Positions 17,158-25,875 of a DNA stretch of 64,000 nt are shown here, piece after piece. The stretch comes from JBOGUF01 sp050696075 (GTDB lineage: Bacteria; Chloroflexota; Chloroflexia; Thermomicrobiales; UBA6265), in assembly GCA_050696075.1 (NCBI GenBank), contig JBOGUF010000128.1:62001-126000 (forward strand), in the 5' to 3' direction. The number at the start of each line of letters is the position of its first letter. Within the stretch, counting starts at the first letter, position 1. Under the pieces are notes generated by a model, which was not told the DNA's origin, made no database searches, and saw only the letters and a list, made by a program, of their open reading frames with translations. A program made the translations under genes and the position numbers.

Positions 17158-18072
17158 ATGCGGCAGGCAGAACCTGAGGAGCGAACTGATTCCCAGACGC
17201 CGGGAGCTCCGGCGGTCGTCCCGACGCACCAGGTCGTGGGGCAGAGCGTGCGGCATCTCCGCGACATGGGGCGCGAAATCTCGCGCGCCCTCTCCTCCGA
17301 CGACAAGGTTCCGTTGCGGCAATCATCGTCGCCCGGCGATCCCTCCGAGGAGGCCGCTCGCAAGCACATCCGGGAACTGCGCGACTTCTACGTCCACCTT
17401 TCCATCTACGTCGCCGTCAGCGCCTTCTTGTTCATCCTTGACGTGATCACCGGCCCGGGGTTCTGGTTCTACTGGCCGGCGCTTGGATGGGGCGTCGGCG
17501 TAGCGATTCACGCCGTCGCGGTTCTGACCGAGGACGTGGCCTTCGACAAGCGTTGGGAGGATCGCAAGGTTCGCGAACGGCTCAACAGGCAGGGTCCGCG
17601 CCCTGATCCGCCGAGCCGCTCCCAGGAGGACGGGCCAACCGCCTCAACCGACATGACAAGTCTGGTTGAGGACGGCATCGGACGTGTCGCCGCGCTGCGG
17701 CGTACCGCCCTGAGCATCGAGAACCCGGCGGCGCGGGCACAGACGCTCCGCATCTGCGCCGCCGCGGACAACATTTTGGCGGCGCTCGCCGAAGAGGGGC
17801 GGGAAACTCGGCTCGCGCGCGAGTTCCTCGACCAATACCTTTCACCCGCGCGCACGATCGTCAGCCAGTACGCGCGGCTGTCGTCGCGCGGCGTGGCGAC
17901 GGCGCGGGACGCATTGGACCGGGTCGAAACGCACGACTTGCCGCTCATCGAGCGCCGAATGGATGAACTCTACGATCGTATCCACCGCGGCGACGTGATC
18001 GACCTTCAGGTCGCAAGCGAGATGCTCGAACTGGGGTTGATGGAAGGCGGCACGTCCTCGAAGCAGTCGTAA
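17158..18072 (+). CDS. 2TM-domain and XpaC-family membrane protein
   Basis: A 304-residue protein. Residues about 60-140 form a 2TM domain: a charged RKHIRELRDFYVHLSIYV entry, then two hydrophobic segments separated by a short Gly/Pro/Trp loop. Residues about 165-300 match the XpaC family (5-bromo-4-chloroindolyl phosphate hydrolysis protein), a helical domain with the block LPLIERRMDELYDRIHRGD. XpaC itself has no proven enzyme activity; in several phyla it is encoded beside toxic-anion-resistance or chelatase-like genes. AGGAG lies ten bases before the ATG. It is paralogous to the following gene. Confidence 0.75.
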   Translation: MRQAEPEERTDSQTPGAPAVVPTHQVVGQSVRHLRDMGREISRALSSDDKVPLRQSSSPGDPSEEAARKHIRELRDFYVHLSIYVAVSAFLFILDVITGPGFWFYWPALGWGVGVAIHAVAVLTEDVAFDKRWEDRKVRERLNRQGPRPDPPSRSQEDGPTASTDMTSLVEDGIGRVAALRRTALSIENPAARAQTLRICAAADNILAALAEEGRETRLAREFLDQYLSPARTIVSQYARLSSRGVATARDALDRVETHDLPLIERRMDELYDRIHRGDVIDLQVASEMLELGLMEGGTSSKQS

Positions 18073-18160
18073 GACCAGCGGCCTGGCGAACCGCGGTCAG
18101 ATGGTTGACGGCTCGCGGGGCTCAACGATGAGTCAAGACGCGAATGGTCAGGAGCGAAAC

Positions 18161-18877
18161 ATGGGCGGCATACTCCGGTGGATAGTGGTCGCGCTGATCG
18201 TCCTCGCCGCGGTGTTCGCGGCAGGACCGAGTCTCGTTTGGCTGCCCATTCCACTCTTCGGTTTGGGCTTGATGCTGCTAATCCCAGCGTTTGTCCTCTG
18301 CGTCTTGCTGTCGCCCATTGTGGTCGTCGCGCTCATCGTCAAAGCGCTGTTGACGCGGCCGCGCGCTCAGCTCCAACGCGCCGCGCCCTCGTCGTTACCC
18401 AACGAGCTCGCGGTCGACCGCGCTCCCAAACAACCAACGCCGAGTCAGGATGCCGGGCCGTTGGGCAAGATCCTCGCCGAAGCCGAATCGAAAGTGGACG
18501 CCATGCGCACCAATGCCCGACGGATTCCCAAGCCGGCAGTGCGCGCCCAGGCGCTCGAGATTTGCGCCATCGTGGACCGCATTCTCGCCATCCTGCCAGA
18601 GACCGCGGATGAACGGCACGCGCGAGACATCGTGACACGCTACTTTGCTCCGGCGGAGACGATTCTGTCGCGGTATGCGCGGCTGGCGACGAGGGGAGTC
18701 GTCTCCGCCGGTCCGGCGCTGGCTCGCGTGGAGGACGAGGATTTGCCCCTGATAGAGCGCAAGCTGTCGGATCTCTACGACCGGCTCCACCGTGGCGACT
18801 TGATCGACCTCGAAGTTGCGCGGGAAATGCTCGACTTCGACTTCGCCACCGCGGGACCAACGACGGCGCGCGCCTAA
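18161..18877 (+). CDS. XpaC-family membrane protein (second copy)
   Basis: A 238-residue protein starting with two closely spaced hydrophobic segments (residues about 5-60), a basic linker, then an XpaC domain (about 100-230) with LPLIERKLSDLYDRLHRGD, nearly the same block as the upstream paralogue. The membrane part differs from the 2TM domain of the first copy, so the pair shares only the cytosolic domain. AGGAG lies six bases before the ATG at 18161; an upstream ATG at 18128 lacks one. It is placed between the MoxR and VWA genes. Confidence 0.75.
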   Translation: MGGILRWIVVALIVLAAVFAAGPSLVWLPIPLFGLGLMLLIPAFVLCVLLSPIVVVALIVKALLTRPRAQLQRAAPSSLPNELAVDRAPKQPTPSQDAGPLGKILAEAESKVDAMRTNARRIPKPAVRAQALEICAIVDRILAILPETADERHARDIVTRYFAPAETILSRYARLATRGVVSAGPALARVEDEDLPLIERKLSDLYDRLHRGDLIDLEVAREMLDFDFATAGPTTARA

Positions 18878-18926
18878 GCGCGGGCAGTCCGACCACGGAT
18901 TGTACCCCGCCGAGAGGACATCCCAA

Positions 18927-20981
18927 ATGCCAACCTTCCGCTACGGCACCCGCTATTCCCGCTGGGACGGCACGCAGGAGATTAGCGGCCTGACCGCGGA
19001 CGAGATCATGCAGGCGATCTCGGACGACCTGATGCACAACGGCAATCTCGACCTGGCGCTGCAACGCCTCTTTAGTTGGGGGTTCCAGCGACCGGACGGC
19101 GAAAACGTGCCGGGTCTGCGCGAATTGATGAACCGCTTGCGGCAGCGTCGGCAGGAACAGCTCAACCGCTATGACCTCGGCTCCATCCTCGACGATATCA
19201 AAGAGAAGCTCGACCAAGTCATCCAGACCGAGCGCGCCGGCATCGAGCGGCGGCTCGAAGAGGGCCGTGAACGGCTCGCGCGGCAGCAGAGCGGGGAGGG
19301 CGGCGAGGACGGCAAAGGAGCGTACGACGAAGAGCTCCACCGCATGCTGGAACAGATCGCGGCGCGGAAGCAGGAGCAGATCGACCAATTGCCGTCCGAC
19401 CCAGCCGGGGCGATTCGTGGCCTGAATGACTACGAATTCATGGACCCGGAGGCCCGGCAGCAGTTCCAGGAGTTGCTGGCGATGCTCCAGCAACAGGTGA
19501 TGCAGCAGACCTTCCAGGGGATGCAACAGGCGCTCGGCAACATGTCGCCGGAGGACATGGCCGAGATGCGCCAGATGATGCGCGACCTCAACGAGATGCT
19601 GGAGGCGAAGGCACGCGGCGAGGACCCGAACTTTGAGCACTTCATGCACAAGTGGGGCCACTTCTTCGGCCCGGAGGTTAGGAGCCTCGACGATCTGCTG
19701 GAGCACCTGCGACGGCAGATGGCCGCCATGCAGCAACTCATGGAGAGCATGACGCCGGACCAGCGCGGCCAGCTGCAGAGCATGATGGAAGCGATCATGC
19801 AGGACCCGGGACTGCAAGAAGAGATGGGCCGCCTCAGCCAGAACCTGGGCCAGATGATGCGCCCGGAGGACTGGCGCAACAGCTACTCCTTTTCCGGCGA
19901 CGAGTCGCTGACCCTCTCAGAGGCGATGCGGATGATGGACCGCCTCCAGGAGTACGACAACCTGGAGCAGGATTTACGCGACGTTCGCAAGTGGAATGAC
20001 CTGGCCAATCTCGACGACGACAAGGTGCGCGATCTGCTCGGCGACGAGGAGCACGAGCAGATGCAACAACTCTCCCGGCTCGCCAAGGTACTAGAGGACG
20101 CCGGGTTCATCCGCAAGACGCGGCGGGGGTACGAATTGACGCCGCAAGGTGTGCGCAAGATCGGCCAGAAGGCGCTCAACGACATCTTCCAGCAGTTGAA
20201 GCGCGATCGCCTCGGTCAGCACGAGATCGATCGCTCCGGCGGCGGGGCGGAGCGGACCGACACCAGCAAGCCCTACGAGTTCGGCGATCCGTTTCTGCTC
20301 GACCTGCCGAAGACGGTGATGAACGCGGTTCAACGCGGCGGCGCCGGTTCGCCGGTCCAACTCGACCCGCGCGACTTCGAGGTCTACCGCACCGAATACA
20401 GCACCCGCTCGTCGACCGTGCTGATGGTCGATATGAGCCGGTCGATGTTCTACAACGGCTGCTTCACGGCGGCCAAGAAGGTCGCCCTGGCGCTCGACTC
20501 GTTGATCCGCACCAAGTACCCACGCGACGACCTCCACATCATCGGCTTTTCGTACATGGCGGAGCAACTGAAGCCGACCGACCTGCCGACGCTCGACTGG
20601 AACGAGTACAAGTACGGCACCAACATGCAGCATGGCTTCCAGCTTGCGCGCCAGCTCCTCGGCCGCGGCAAGGGAAGCAATCGGCAGATCATCATCATCA
20701 CCGACGGCGAACCGACCGCCCACTTCGAGAACGGTCACGTCGTTTTCCAGTGGCCACCGCTGCCGCGCACATTCCAGGAGACGTTGCGCGAGGTGATCCG
20801 GTGCACCCGCGACGCCATCACCATCAACACCTTCATGCTCGAACGGTCGCCGTACATGGTCCAGTTCGTCAACGACTTGATGAAGATCAACAAGGGCCGC
20901 GTCTTCGTCTCCACCCCCGACCGTCTGGGTGAATACATCTTGGTCGACTACGTCGCCCAAAAGCGCAAAGTGATCGTCTGA
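18927..20981 (+). CDS. VWA-domain partner of the MoxR ATPase
   Basis: A 684-residue protein. The long middle region (about residues 90-350) is a Gln/Met/Glu-rich helical, probably coiled-coil segment. The C-terminal ~190 residues form a von Willebrand A domain with the MIDAS motif DMSRS at about residue 499 and the second motif IIIITDGEPT near 590. The protein ends with a segment GRVFVSTPDRLGEYILVDYV. This is the usual partner of MoxR ATPases. GAGAGGA precedes the ATG. A hairpin 30 bp after the stop marks the end of the operon. Confidence 0.9.
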   Translation: MPTFRYGTRYSRWDGTQEISGLTADEIMQAISDDLMHNGNLDLALQRLFSWGFQRPDGENVPGLRELMNRLRQRRQEQLNRYDLGSILDDIKEKLDQVIQTERAGIERRLEEGRERLARQQSGEGGEDGKGAYDEELHRMLEQIAARKQEQIDQLPSDPAGAIRGLNDYEFMDPEARQQFQELLAMLQQQVMQQTFQGMQQALGNMSPEDMAEMRQMMRDLNEMLEAKARGEDPNFEHFMHKWGHFFGPEVRSLDDLLEHLRRQMAAMQQLMESMTPDQRGQLQSMMEAIMQDPGLQEEMGRLSQNLGQMMRPEDWRNSYSFSGDESLTLSEAMRMMDRLQEYDNLEQDLRDVRKWNDLANLDDDKVRDLLGDEEHEQMQQLSRLAKVLEDAGFIRKTRRGYELTPQGVRKIGQKALNDIFQQLKRDRLGQHEIDRSGGGAERTDTSKPYEFGDPFLLDLPKTVMNAVQRGGAGSPVQLDPRDFEVYRTEYSTRSSTVLMVDMSRSMFYNGCFTAAKKVALALDSLIRTKYPRDDLHIIGFSYMAEQLKPTDLPTLDWNEYKYGTNMQHGFQLARQLLGRGKGSNRQIIIITDGEPTAHFENGHVVFQWPPLPRTFQETLREVIRCTRDAITINTFMLERSPYMVQFVNDLMKINKGRVFVSTPDRLGEYILVDYVAQKRKVIV

Positions 20982-21010
20982 GGCCGCCCGGATGACTTTC
21001 TCATGGGGGC

Positions 21011-21038
21011 GAAACGTCGGGCGTATGCCCGGCGTTTC
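21011..21038 (+). terminator. Hairpin terminator after the VWA gene
   Basis: GAAACGTCGGGC and GCCCGGCGTTTC pair over 12 positions with one mismatch and a 4-base loop, followed by TATTGT. It lies 30 bp past the stop of the MoxR-VWA operon. Confidence 0.6.
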
Positions 21039-21171
21039 TATTGTCAACGGAATCGCGACCGGGCCGGGGCAGTACTTGGTCCGGGTGTTCGTGGGAGTGC
21101 CGAGCGCATGGGGTCCGAATGGATACCTGACAGGGACCGATTGCGCTTCGGCAACGTTATCCGGACAGGTG

Positions 21172-21177
21172 CATAAT
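21172..21177 (+). promoter_or_regulatory. Candidate -10 element for the transpeptidase gene
   Basis: CATAAT sits in a locally AT-rich stretch 33 bp before the GTG start. No good -35 box is present at normal spacing, so the assignment is weak. Confidence 0.25.
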
Positions 21178-21210
21178 GATTGCGACTATGGGTTCGAGGG
21201 AGGGGGACTC

Positions 21211-22869
21211 GTGAAGACTCGACGCGCGTGCTGGTTTGTGCTGATCGTGCTTGCCCTGGTAGCGCAACCGCTCGCGATGAGCGGAAGTCCGGGCAGCGTT
21301 TCTGCCCAGGACGCGGAAGTCGCCGCCGAAGGCACACCGAGTTCCACCGAAGAATCGACGGAGGGGCAATCCGAAGGGGAGAACGGGGCGACCGACGAGG
21401 AAACGTCCGACGGCACGCCCGAGCCCGCCGAGTCTGATGGCGAAACACCGGACGAGACGTCCGACGCGGCGGAAGGGACACCGGTCGCCGAGCCGTCCGA
21501 AGAACCGGAAACGGAGACGCCCGATCCGGCGGCCAGCCCGGAGGCGGAACCGGTCGGGTTCGCGGCGATTGATGAGATCGTGGTCACGCTCTATTGCGAC
21601 CGCGACCCAGAGTTGACTCGTATCGACAACACCAGCGCCGATCCGATCGAGATCATCTCCATCGGTTCACAATTCGACCAGTCCGTGGACGAGCCGTATG
21701 CGGTCGGCCAGACCATCGCGAGCGGCAGCACCCGCATCTTCCGCTCCGGTCCCGGCGCGACATACGGGACGATCCTGACGACCTCGTTCCTCTACACCGA
21801 CGACGCCTACGACCAGGATGGTGCGGTGATCGAGACCGACGCCGGTACGATCACGGAGTCCTGTCCGCCGGCGCCGCCGGCCGACGTCAACGACCTCAAG
21901 ATCACCTTGTCGTGCTGGAGCAACCCCGAACTGACCCGCATCGACAACCTCGGCGACGCCCAGATCACAATCCTGTCGATCGGCAGCCTCTTCGACCAGG
22001 GCGGCGACGAACCGTTTGCCCTCAACCGCCCGCTCGGCGGCGGAAGCACGGTGATCTACCGCTCCGGCCCCGGCGCAACCTACGGGACGGTTCTGACGAC
22101 CTCGTACATCTATACCGACTTCGCCTTCCAGCAGGAGGGTGTGGAGATCGTCACCGACGCCGGAACGACCACTGCCCGCTGTCCGGCACGGCCCCCAAGC
22201 GAGATGACGCTGAGCATCAATTGCGCCGGCTCGCCCGAGACGACGACAATCCGGAACGTGGGCAACGGGCCGATCCGACTCAGCCAACTCTCGACGACGT
22301 GGGACCGCAACGGCAACGAACCCTACAACCTCAACAACCGGGCGCTCTACCCCGGCCAGTCGATCACCTACCAGTCCGGGCCAGGGGCGTCGTCGAATGT
22401 GCTGACCAATCAACAGATCTACACCGAAGCAGCGGGCACGGCCGAACGCGTCAATGTCCGTCTCGACACCGGCAAGGTCTTCACGAAGTCATGCCCACCG
22501 GGTCGGAAGTGGATCGAAGTCAACCTGAGCACGCAGTATCTGATCGCCTGGGAGGGGTACACTCGGGTCAGGGAGACGTACGTGAGCACGGGGCGACCGG
22601 GCTTCGACACGCCGACTGGGACCTTCTACGTCAATACCAAGCTCTACTCGCAGACGATGTCGGGCTGCCTCCAGGGCGAGTGCTACTACGTACCGGACGT
22701 GCCTTTCGTCATGTACTTCACCAACGTCGGGCATGCCATCCACGGCGCCTATTGGCACAACAACTTCGGGAACGTGATGAGCCACGGCTGCATCAACCTG
22801 CCGGTCTGGTTCTCCGAGTGGCTCTACTACTGGACGTCCTACAGCACGCCGATCGTCATCCACTACTAA
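21211..22869 (+). CDS. Secreted L,D-transpeptidase with three internal repeats
   Basis: A 552-residue exported protein. A basic start and hydrophobic core (FVLIVLALVAQPLA) form a signal peptide. A linker of about 90 residues rich in Glu, Thr, Ser and Pro follows. Three repeats of about 95 residues come next (about 125-430), each with a Cys near both ends, an ELTRIDN-type start and a YRSGPGATYGT-type centre. The C-terminal YkuD domain (about 435-552) has the HGAYWH and SHGCINL motifs with the catalytic Cys at about residue 526. It would cross-link or modify peptidoglycan outside the membrane. GGAGG lies before the GTG start. The repeats are unrecognised, possibly an adhesin-like or wall-binding beta fold. 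Confidence 0.88.
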   Translation: MKTRRACWFVLIVLALVAQPLAMSGSPGSVSAQDAEVAAEGTPSSTEESTEGQSEGENGATDEETSDGTPEPAESDGETPDETSDAAEGTPVAEPSEEPETETPDPAASPEAEPVGFAAIDEIVVTLYCDRDPELTRIDNTSADPIEIISIGSQFDQSVDEPYAVGQTIASGSTRIFRSGPGATYGTILTTSFLYTDDAYDQDGAVIETDAGTITESCPPAPPADVNDLKITLSCWSNPELTRIDNLGDAQITILSIGSLFDQGGDEPFALNRPLGGGSTVIYRSGPGATYGTVLTTSYIYTDFAFQQEGVEIVTDAGTTTARCPARPPSEMTLSINCAGSPETTTIRNVGNGPIRLSQLSTTWDRNGNEPYNLNNRALYPGQSITYQSGPGASSNVLTNQQIYTEAAGTAERVNVRLDTGKVFTKSCPPGRKWIEVNLSTQYLIAWEGYTRVRETYVSTGRPGFDTPTGTFYVNTKLYSQTMSGCLQGECYYVPDVPFVMYFTNVGHAIHGAYWHNNFGNVMSHGCINLPVWFSEWLYYWTSYSTPIVIHY

Positions 22870-22901
22870 CGAACGGCCGGCGGTTCGGCCGACGTAACAA
22901 G

Positions 22902-22928
22902 CGCGGGGGTGGCGCCGCCACCCCCGCG
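22902..22928. terminator. Strong GC hairpin between convergent genes
   Basis: CGCGGGGGTGG and CCACCCCCGCG form a near-perfect stem with a very short loop, 33 bp after the transpeptidase stop and before the end of the opposite-strand gene. There is no long T-run, but the position suits a bidirectional terminator. Confidence 0.55.
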
Positions 22929-22984
22929 TCAGATTAGCGGCCCCGGCATGAAGGCAGGGCGTTCCACATCATCACTGGCAACGA

Positions 22985-23191
22985 CTACTTGGTATTCAAC
23001 CCGATGAGCCAACGGATCACCACGACGTCCAAACCGAGGAGCCCGACGAGCAATCCCTTCGTCACCGCGGCCGGCAGCTCGCCGTCCATCGCAATCGCGA
23101 CAAACAGGCCGATGACGAGTAGTGCCACCGCCAGAGTGTTCCATCCGATGCGCGTCATGCCTACGTTCACCTTAGCGCCCAGGAGTTCCAT
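22985..23191 (-). CDS. Small two-segment membrane protein
   Basis: A 68-residue protein with two hydrophobic segments (about residues 13-33 and 42-62) joined by a short loop containing DGELPAAV. AGGAGG lies six bases before the ATG at 23191, a strong start. No family recognised. Confidence 0.65.
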   Translation of the reverse strand: MELLGAKVNVGMTRIGWNTLAVALLVIGLFVAIAMDGELPAAVTKGLLVGLLGLDVVVIRWLIGLNTK

Positions 23192-23376
23192 TCTCGCCCT
23201 CCTATCTGCTCCATCGTAGCGCGACAATCACGCGAATAGTTGAAGAGGTTGTCACGTTTTGGCGACGCCTCGACGATCCGCTCGCCACTCGTCTATAAGA
23301 CGCGCGAGCGCGGCTGTTGTGACACCATTTCGGGCGTCAGAATCGCGTTCGCGCGCCTCGCCACGACGGAGCCTGC

Positions 23377-24174
23377 ATGGCCGACGAAGCCTTCATCGAG
23401 CGGTGGGCGGACCGGTTACGCCGGGAGTTCTCGGACGTGCTCGCCGTGATCCTGAAGGGGAGTTACGCCCGCGGCGAGCCCAACCGATTCAGTGACGTCG
23501 ACTTCGACGTCCTGACCGCCGGCGAACCGCGAGAGGAGTACCCCGTCTACTTCGACCGCGCGGCCGACGGCCGATTGATCCATGTGTCGATTGTCGTGCA
23601 GGACCTCGACGGCTGGCTGGCGGCTGGCAACAAGTCGCGGTCGTGGACATTTGGACTGCCGTCGGCGCAGGCGAGCCGGCTGCTTTGGGCAGCTGATGCG
23701 AGTCTGCGCGCACGCCTCGATCGACCATACCAGCTCCACCCGCCAGCCGAGCCGGAACTCGAAGACTTCGTTGCTGAACTGGGCAAGATCATGCACGCCC
23801 GGCAGGCCAACGACGAGCTCGCGCTGCGTCTTTCCGCGCGGTCGCTCGCGGGTCTGTGTCCGTCGGTCCTGCGCCCACTCAATCCGCAAAGGCGCGCGGG
23901 CACGCACCCTGAAGCGCTCCAGCTTGCACTGAGCTTGCCAGTAGCGCCGTCCGGCTACCGCGAGGACATGCTGACCTGCCTCGGTCTGGCGAGCCGGGCC
24001 GGGTCGTTCGATGAGGTCGTGCAGGCCGCGACACGACTTGTTGCCGGCACGATAGACCTGCTCCAACCGCACGCCACCCGGATTGCGGCCGAGCTTGCGC
24101 CGGGATTGGCGGAGGCTCTCGCCGACGGCACGCTGCGGCGGTACGTCGATCAGGTCGTGGGGAACGAGGGATGA
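23377..24174 (+). CDS. Nucleotidyltransferase-domain protein
   Basis: A 265-residue protein whose N terminus carries the polymerase-beta-like nucleotidyltransferase motif GSYARGEPNRFSDVDFDV (about residues 28-45), with the two metal-binding Asp residues in place. The rest is alpha-helical, as in stand-alone transferases with an HEPN-like or helical partner domain. The substrate is unknown. GGAG lies five bases before the ATG. Its stop codon comes 26 bp before the start of the M81 gene; the two may be co-transcribed. Confidence 0.72.
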   Translation: MADEAFIERWADRLRREFSDVLAVILKGSYARGEPNRFSDVDFDVLTAGEPREEYPVYFDRAADGRLIHVSIVVQDLDGWLAAGNKSRSWTFGLPSAQASRLLWAADASLRARLDRPYQLHPPAEPELEDFVAELGKIMHARQANDELALRLSARSLAGLCPSVLRPLNPQRRAGTHPEALQLALSLPVAPSGYREDMLTCLGLASRAGSFDEVVQAATRLVAGTIDLLQPHATRIAAELAPGLAEALADGTLRRYVDQVVGNEG

Positions 24175-24200
24175 TGGTCGCGGCAACGAGGAGATCCGGC

Positions 24201-25661
24201 ATGCGGATCGGGATCGGCGGCGTCGCCATCGAGAGCAGCACCTTCTCGCCGCTGCCGAGCACGCTCGCCGACTTTCAGGTGGTGCGCGGACTGGAAATGG
24301 GCGAGCGGTATCCCTTCCTGTCCAACTGGCGGTTCCGCGATCGCGCCGACGTTGTCTGGCATCCGTGCTTGTACGCGCGGTCGATGCCCGGCGGCTCGGT
24401 GACGGCAGAGACGTATGCCGCGCTCAAGCGGGAGCTCATCGGACGGATCGAAGACGCGTTGCCGCTCGATGGTTTCTACTTCGACATGCATGGCGCCATG
24501 CACGTCCAGGGCCTGGACGACGCCGAAGCCGATCTCGCGGCGGCGATTCGCTCGCTCGTCGGCCCGGACTGTCTGATCTCGGCCGGGATGGACCTCCATG
24601 GCAACGTCTCGCCGCGACTCGTGGCGCTGGTCGACCTCTTTACCGCCCACCGCCACGCCCCGCACATCGACGCCGGGGAGACGCGGGAGCGGGCATGCGC
24701 CAATCTGCTGCGCTGCCTCGACGAGCGAGCGCGGCCCCTGCGCGGCTACGTCAGCGTCCCTATCATCTTGCCGGGAGAGCGCACCAGCACGCTCGTCGAA
24801 CCCGGTCAAGGACTGTACGCAAGGCTTGCCGCATCGAGCGAGCGGGCGGGCATCATCGACGCCTCGCTTTGGGTCGGTTACGTCTGGGCCGACGAACCAC
24901 GAGCCGGCGCTAGCGTCGTGGTGACGGGGATCGATGCCGAGCGAGTTCAAGCCGAAGCGCTTTCCATCGCGAAACGCTACTGGGATGCTCGATTTGCGTT
25001 CGACTTCAGTGTCCCGGCTGGCGACGTGGAATGGTGCATTGTGCAAGCCCTGGCGCACGTCGAACGGCCGGTCCTCATCAGCGACTCCGGCGACAACCCG
25101 ACGGCCGGCGGCGCGGGCGACGTGCCGATCATGGTCGAGCGCGTGCTGGCGCATCCCGCGACTGCGCGCGGAGAGCGGTCAGCTATCGTCGCCAGCATCG
25201 CCGACGCCGCGGCGGTCGCGACCTGCGCCAACGTCGGAGTAGGGGGGTCGGTTGACGTAACGATTGGCGGCAAGCTCGATCCGATCCACGCCCGTCCGTT
25301 CCCGGTGACGGGGATCGTCAGGGCGGTGGTGCGGGAAGACCCGGCCGGGGGCGATGTCGCGATCGTGCAGTGCGGTGGCGTACAGATCATTCTCACGTCA
25401 CGCCGCAAACCCTTTCACCATCGCCACGACTTCACTGATCTTGGGCTCGATCCCGACGCGACCGATCTGATCGTGGTCAAGATCGGTTATCTCGAACCGG
25501 AGCTACAGGAGATGGCGCGCGGCGCGTACCTGGCTCTGACACCTGGCGCGGTCAATCAGGACATTGCCAGTCTGACCTATCGCCGCGTCCGCCGTCCGGT
25601 CTTTCCACTCGACCCAGAGATGGCCGACCCGGCGTTCGAGGTGCTGATGTTCGGCGCATGA
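24201..25661 (+). CDS. M81-family metallopeptidase (MlrC-like)
   Basis: A 486-residue protein of the MlrC/M81 family, named for the third enzyme of microcystin breakdown but mostly of unknown substrate. Family blocks are present: GGVAIESSTFSPLPS at the start, HGAMHVQG near residue 97, DLHGNVSP near 132 and HRHAPHIDAGETRERA near 150. The C-terminal domain has DSGDNPTAGGAGD near 295. The start at 24201 is chosen because GAGGAG lies seven bases upstream; an ATG at 24171 overlaps the upstream gene. Confidence 0.85.
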   Translation: MRIGIGGVAIESSTFSPLPSTLADFQVVRGLEMGERYPFLSNWRFRDRADVVWHPCLYARSMPGGSVTAETYAALKRELIGRIEDALPLDGFYFDMHGAMHVQGLDDAEADLAAAIRSLVGPDCLISAGMDLHGNVSPRLVALVDLFTAHRHAPHIDAGETRERACANLLRCLDERARPLRGYVSVPIILPGERTSTLVEPGQGLYARLAASSERAGIIDASLWVGYVWADEPRAGASVVVTGIDAERVQAEALSIAKRYWDARFAFDFSVPAGDVEWCIVQALAHVERPVLISDSGDNPTAGGAGDVPIMVERVLAHPATARGERSAIVASIADAAAVATCANVGVGGSVDVTIGGKLDPIHARPFPVTGIVRAVVREDPAGGDVAIVQCGGVQIILTSRRKPFHHRHDFTDLGLDPDATDLIVVKIGYLEPELQEMARGAYLALTPGAVNQDIASLTYRRVRRPVFPLDPEMADPAFEVLMFGA

Positions 25662-25875
25662 AGTCTGTGGTTAGCCACTTACCGCCATTGACGTTGATCG
25701 CGCCGTCCGGGAGGGGGTGAGCTGCCTTTCTCCAATATTGCGGATAAGCGGCCTTGTGCGTAATGTGCAGGATCAGCGGGTTGCCGTGGGGGAGGCCGGT
25801 GCTCGATTGGCATCCACAGACGTGTCAAGCTCCTGATGTGCCGGTATGATCGACCCGAAGGCAAAGAGGAGCGTG

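Noticed and set aside
18339..19817. A long minus-strand frame under the VWA gene
   Set aside because: Leu/His/Arg-rich antisense of the coiled-coil region, with no ribosome binding site.
25662..25875. Regulatory RNA upstream of the GH15 gene
   Set aside because: No conserved structure or known motif is visible in these 214 bp.
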